Assembly (NCBI GenBank): GCA_002007465.1 | Contig: LNAC01000032.1 | Coordinates: 378,180-442,179, forward strand | DNA: 64,000 bases | From: Ailurus styani | Taxonomy: Eukaryota; Chordata; Mammalia; Carnivora; Ailuridae | Direction: 5' to 3' | Shown: in pieces, positions 62,903 through 64,000 of the stretch | Layout: each line of letters begins with the position of its first letter | Numbering within the stretch: position 1 is the first letter of the stretch | Notes under the pieces: model-generated | The model's database searches: none | Told to the model about the DNA's origin: nothing | What the model saw: only the letters and a program-made list of their open reading frames with translations | Position numbers and translations under genes: made by a program

Positions 62903-63419
62903 AATTGGTATATGATCAAATGATTTTTCCTTGGTCTTGTACATTATGACCTGCTTCCTCCTTCCTTGTCTCTTCTCACCCTCCATTGTCTCTTTCTACG
63001 CTAACTCTAGGTATCAGCTTAGATATCCCTACACTGGAAAAGGCTTCTTTGCCATCTTGGCATTGATTAGGTCAAGGTGCCCCTCCTGTGTACTCCCATA
63101 GCTGCATCAAAGCACATAACACACTTCCATGAATTTAACACGTTTGAAGATTATAGGTCAGTTATTTTGTAGAATGGTTTTCAATTTGGGGTTTGTGTGT
63201 GATATTTTCATGTGGCTAGATTCCAATTGCATATCTTCTATGATATTCAGGAATATCATAGAAGTGATGCTGTGTTCTTAGGCACACAATGTCCACTTAA
63301 ACAATATGTTCCGATGTTACATTGCGTACTTGATTTAGGTGGCGTCAGCTAGCTTCTCTACTATTACACTTTCTCTTATTGTAGTTAGTATTTCACAAGC
63401 ACGAAGTATTTCTTTATAG
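62903..63419. other. Intergenic DNA, nothing recognised
   Basis: No gene or assignable repeat was recognised here. Confidence 0.4.
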
Positions 63420-63640
63420 TGAGAAATTGAAGCCTCCTGCCAACAGCCATGTGTGTGAGCTTGGAAGTGGATTGTCCAGCTCTGTGAATGACTACAGCCC
63501 GGGCCAGCAACTTGACCGCAGCCTAAGCTGCTCCCACATTCCTCCCCCTCAAAAGTGGGTGATGTAATAAATATTTATTGTTTTAAGAAAATAAGTTTTG
63601 TGTAATTTGTTACATTGCAATAGGTAACTAATCCACTATG
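63420..63640 (+). mobile_element. MLT1-like MaLR LTR, plus orientation
   Basis: 'gtgtgtgagcttggaagtgg', 'gcagcctaagctgctcccac', 'tgtaataaatatttattgtt' and 'gtaatttgttacattgcaat' followed by 'aactaat' match the 3' half of an MLT1-type LTR. It is noncoding. Confidence 0.65.
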
Positions 63641-64000
63641 TACTTACTTCCTGTCTTCCATAAGTTTTTGTCACTTTTCATCTGTTACAGTCTCTCCCTT
63701 TCTTCTTTGCACTTAGGGGCTCTCTCTCTCCCTCTCCTTCTCTTTCTCTCCCTACCCCCCCCCCGGCCATTTTAATAGTATTTTGGAGAAAATAGAGATA
63801 AATCTATTTGATTGGGGCATTTTACTGGAAGTCCAAGGAAGTGAATTTTAAGCACAGATTTGAAGGAGGGAAAAGACAGGACTTAGTAGTGATGTTTAAG
63901 AAAAACATTCGAGATAGAAGAAATATGAGATAAACACTAAGAGAGAGAAAAATAAATTTATAGAAAATAATAAGCAACTGAAAAAGATACTTTATTTCAT
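63641..64000. other. Window end, nothing recognised
   Basis: A CT-rich and C-run stretch (63720-63770), then AT-rich sequence. No gene was seen. Confidence 0.4.

Overview
This is mammalian nuclear DNA from a carnivore. The evidence is about sixteen tRNA-derived CAN (SINEC) SINEs, found only in Carnivora. Their reading 'gtgggttaaagcctctgcc' (for example near 21116 and 23260) resembles musteloid or mustelid copies more than dog copies. The family-level placement is inference.

The window holds one recognisable protein-coding gene, PITX2, on the plus strand. It encodes a paired-class, bicoid-type (Lys50) homeodomain transcription factor for left-right asymmetry and for eye, tooth, pituitary and heart development. 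I read a complete set of coding exons with consensus splice sites. Noncoding exon 1 ends at 31477. Exon 2 (coding 35276-35321) gives the PITX2A/B start. Exon 3 (35804-35941) is a 46-codon cassette for PITX2B. Exon 4 (46055-46262) has its own promoter and gives the PITX2C start. Exon 5 (47121-47326) carries homeodomain residues 1-46, and exon 6 (49811-50374) carries the rest of the homeodomain and the C-terminal OAR motif. The predicted proteins are A = 271 aa, B = 317 aa and C = 325 aa.

Layout: 1-23.4 kb is repeat-rich, AT-rich intergenic DNA with SINEs, MIR, L2, MER5A and MLT1-like LTR copies. 23.4-30.3 kb is upstream DNA free of CAN SINEs, with a GC-rich patch at 26.7 kb. 30.3-31.5 kb is the CpG-rich A/B promoter with a cAMP-response-element palindrome. 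31.5-50.4 kb is the gene body. 50.4-51.06 kb is the 3' UTR. 51-57.7 kb has several CpG-rich patches, including a TATA box followed by a GC-rich segment and a consensus splice donor at 53.9-54.1 kb, which is a candidate promoter and first exon for a neighbouring noncoding RNA. A 60-N assembly gap lies at 57557-57616. From 60.5 kb the SINE-rich background resumes.

The two promoters feed shared exons 5 and 6, so the isoforms differ only at the N terminus. The last intron holds a pair of FoxH1 (Nodal pathway) motifs where the left-side enhancer (ASE) of vertebrate Pitx2 is known to lie. No CAN SINE interrupts about 37 kb around the gene, as expected for a dosage-sensitive developmental locus.
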